Part shown: positions 63,487 to 64,000 of the stretch, piece by piece
Layout of the letters: every line of letters begins with the position of its first letter
Position numbering within the stretch: the first letter of the stretch is position 1
From: Brumimicrobium aurantiacum
Lineage (GTDB): Bacteria > Bacteroidota > Bacteroidia > Flavobacteriales_D > Crocinitomicaceae
Direction: 5' to 3'
Assembly: GCF_003402975.1 (NCBI RefSeq)
Contig: NZ_QURB01000005.1
Coordinates: 1 to 64,000, forward strand
DNA: 64,000 nt
Notes under the pieces: model-generated
Seen by the model: the letters and a program-made list of their open reading frames with translations, nothing else
What the model was told of the DNA's origin: nothing
Databases searched by the model: none
Position numbers and translations under genes: made by a program

Positions 63487-64000
63487 ATGCATAAATTCAT
63501 AGGCTCATTATTCTTTATTTTTATTTGTATTATTTCGTTTGGACAAGAGGTAAAATATAAAGGTTACATTGATTGGAATTCTAAAAATCAGTTTTGGGGA
63601 CTGATCAAATTTGAAGAAGGAAAAGAGTCTGATACTGTTCTTAGAGATGTTTTTGAATACATCGATATTCGCAAGAACTCCATTGTCACTATTGAGCATT
63701 TAAATAAAAAAACGCAACAAGTTGCCACAAACATTAATATATATGATTACGATTTAAACTTATTAAAAAAATTCTCCGGTAAGCATGAGTATTATTACCA
63801 CCAGATTTATATAAAGAAAGGAAATAAGACGAGTGTTTATGATGTTGACGCTAATAACTATATTTTAAAGGATGTTGTGAACGTTCAAAAAATTGATAAT
63901 GTTGGATTTATCAGCAATCATAAACAAGAAGCCATTCTATACGATTTGGATGGAAACATTTTAGTAAGAACTCAAGGTAAAGGAAGCTTTGAATTTGATA
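63487..64000 (+). CDS. Exported protein, partial at right edge, family unknown
   Basis: From ATG 63487 the first 171 codons are in the window. A signal peptide (MHKFIGSLFFIFICIISFGQ) is followed by soluble, lysine-rich sequence with KYKGYIDWNSKNQFWGLIKF, which is faintly reminiscent of WG-repeat proteins, then YDYDLNLLKKFSGKHEYYYH and KGNKTSVYDVDANNY. No lipobox is present. The C-terminus, including any T9SS sorting domain, lies beyond the window. I do not recognise a family. Confidence 0.75.
   Translation, partial: MHKFIGSLFFIFICIISFGQEVKYKGYIDWNSKNQFWGLIKFEEGKESDTVLRDVFEYIDIRKNSIVTIEHLNKKTQQVATNINIYDYDLNLLKKFSGKHEYYYHQIYIKKGNKTSVYDVDANNYILKDVVNVQKIDNVGFISNHKQEAILYDLDGNILVRTQGKGSFEFD

Noticed and set aside
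63508-63699. 63-codon minus-strand frame
   Set aside because: It is antisense to the signal peptide and first part of the exported protein starting at 63487, which has the better coding features.

Overview
The window looks like chromosomal DNA of a low-GC Bacteroidota bacterium, most likely order Flavobacteriales; I cannot fix the family. Reasons: many secreted proteins end in the type IX secretion (T9SS) C-terminal sorting domain (PNP...G.Y.L...K.VK), several starts are preceded by the Bacteroidota -7 promoter element TAnnTTTG, and Bacteroidota-typical genes recur (DUF4271 beside hemD, DUF5686, RprX/RprY-type two-component pair, short TonB energy transducers, RemB/Wzi-like outer-membrane proteins). 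I see no phage, plasmid, insertion sequence or CRISPR array.

Layout. 1-3345: a duplicated two-gene unit (T9SS glycosidase-like protein followed by an outer-membrane barrel), reading leftward; the left glycosidase copy has collapsed to a 93-residue remnant and the right copy has a (CA)14 microsatellite across its 5' end. 3547-7584: copper handling, with an HMA-AraC regulator, the P-type ATPase CopA, a small HMA protein and a barrel gene broken by one stop codon. 7693-20703: five tandem leftward genes for large modular T9SS-exported proteins (repeated MAM-like, GEVED, FN3 and Ig-like modules) with near-identical C-termini and, for three of them, a near-identical terminator. 20934-23591: a TonB-dependent receptor under a TPP riboswitch, so probably thiamin or precursor uptake. 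23607-32883: an SRPBCC protein, a YqaE/Pmp3 peptide, a large unknown exported protein, CoA-transferase subunit A, penicillin-binding protein 1A, hemD, DUF4271 and a glutaryl-CoA-dehydrogenase-like enzyme.

33095-33770: a CAU tRNA with a strong terminator, then a tandem repeat with A-B-A-B higher-order structure. 33861-44218: a TonB protein, a two-component system, a radical SAM/SPASM protein, a DUF5686 protein, a cyclophilin-FKBP fusion, a glycosyltransferase and an OmpA-like lipoprotein. 44398-52340: an ABC transporter, two RemB/Wzi-like barrels with cysQ and deoC in one overlapping leftward cluster, a second TonB protein, VanZ-like protein and gcvH. 52680-58835: prfB, a coiled-coil membrane protein, an SCO protein, a 46-residue lipoprotein and two convergent Omp85-type genes. 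58914-64000: leftward genes for a lipoprotein hydrolase, a DUF5694 protein and a Crp/YceI operon, interspersed with three copies of a repeat of about 160 bp that carries a perfect -7 promoter element facing the adjacent genes, then a decayed gene fragment and a partial exported protein.

The observations I rate highest are the promoter-carrying dispersed repeats, the out-of-frame (CA)14 tract at the T9SS hydrolase, the collapsed duplicate of that hydrolase, and the higher-order repeat grown from the tRNA terminator flank. I found no clear multi-gene defence system or novel biosynthetic cluster.
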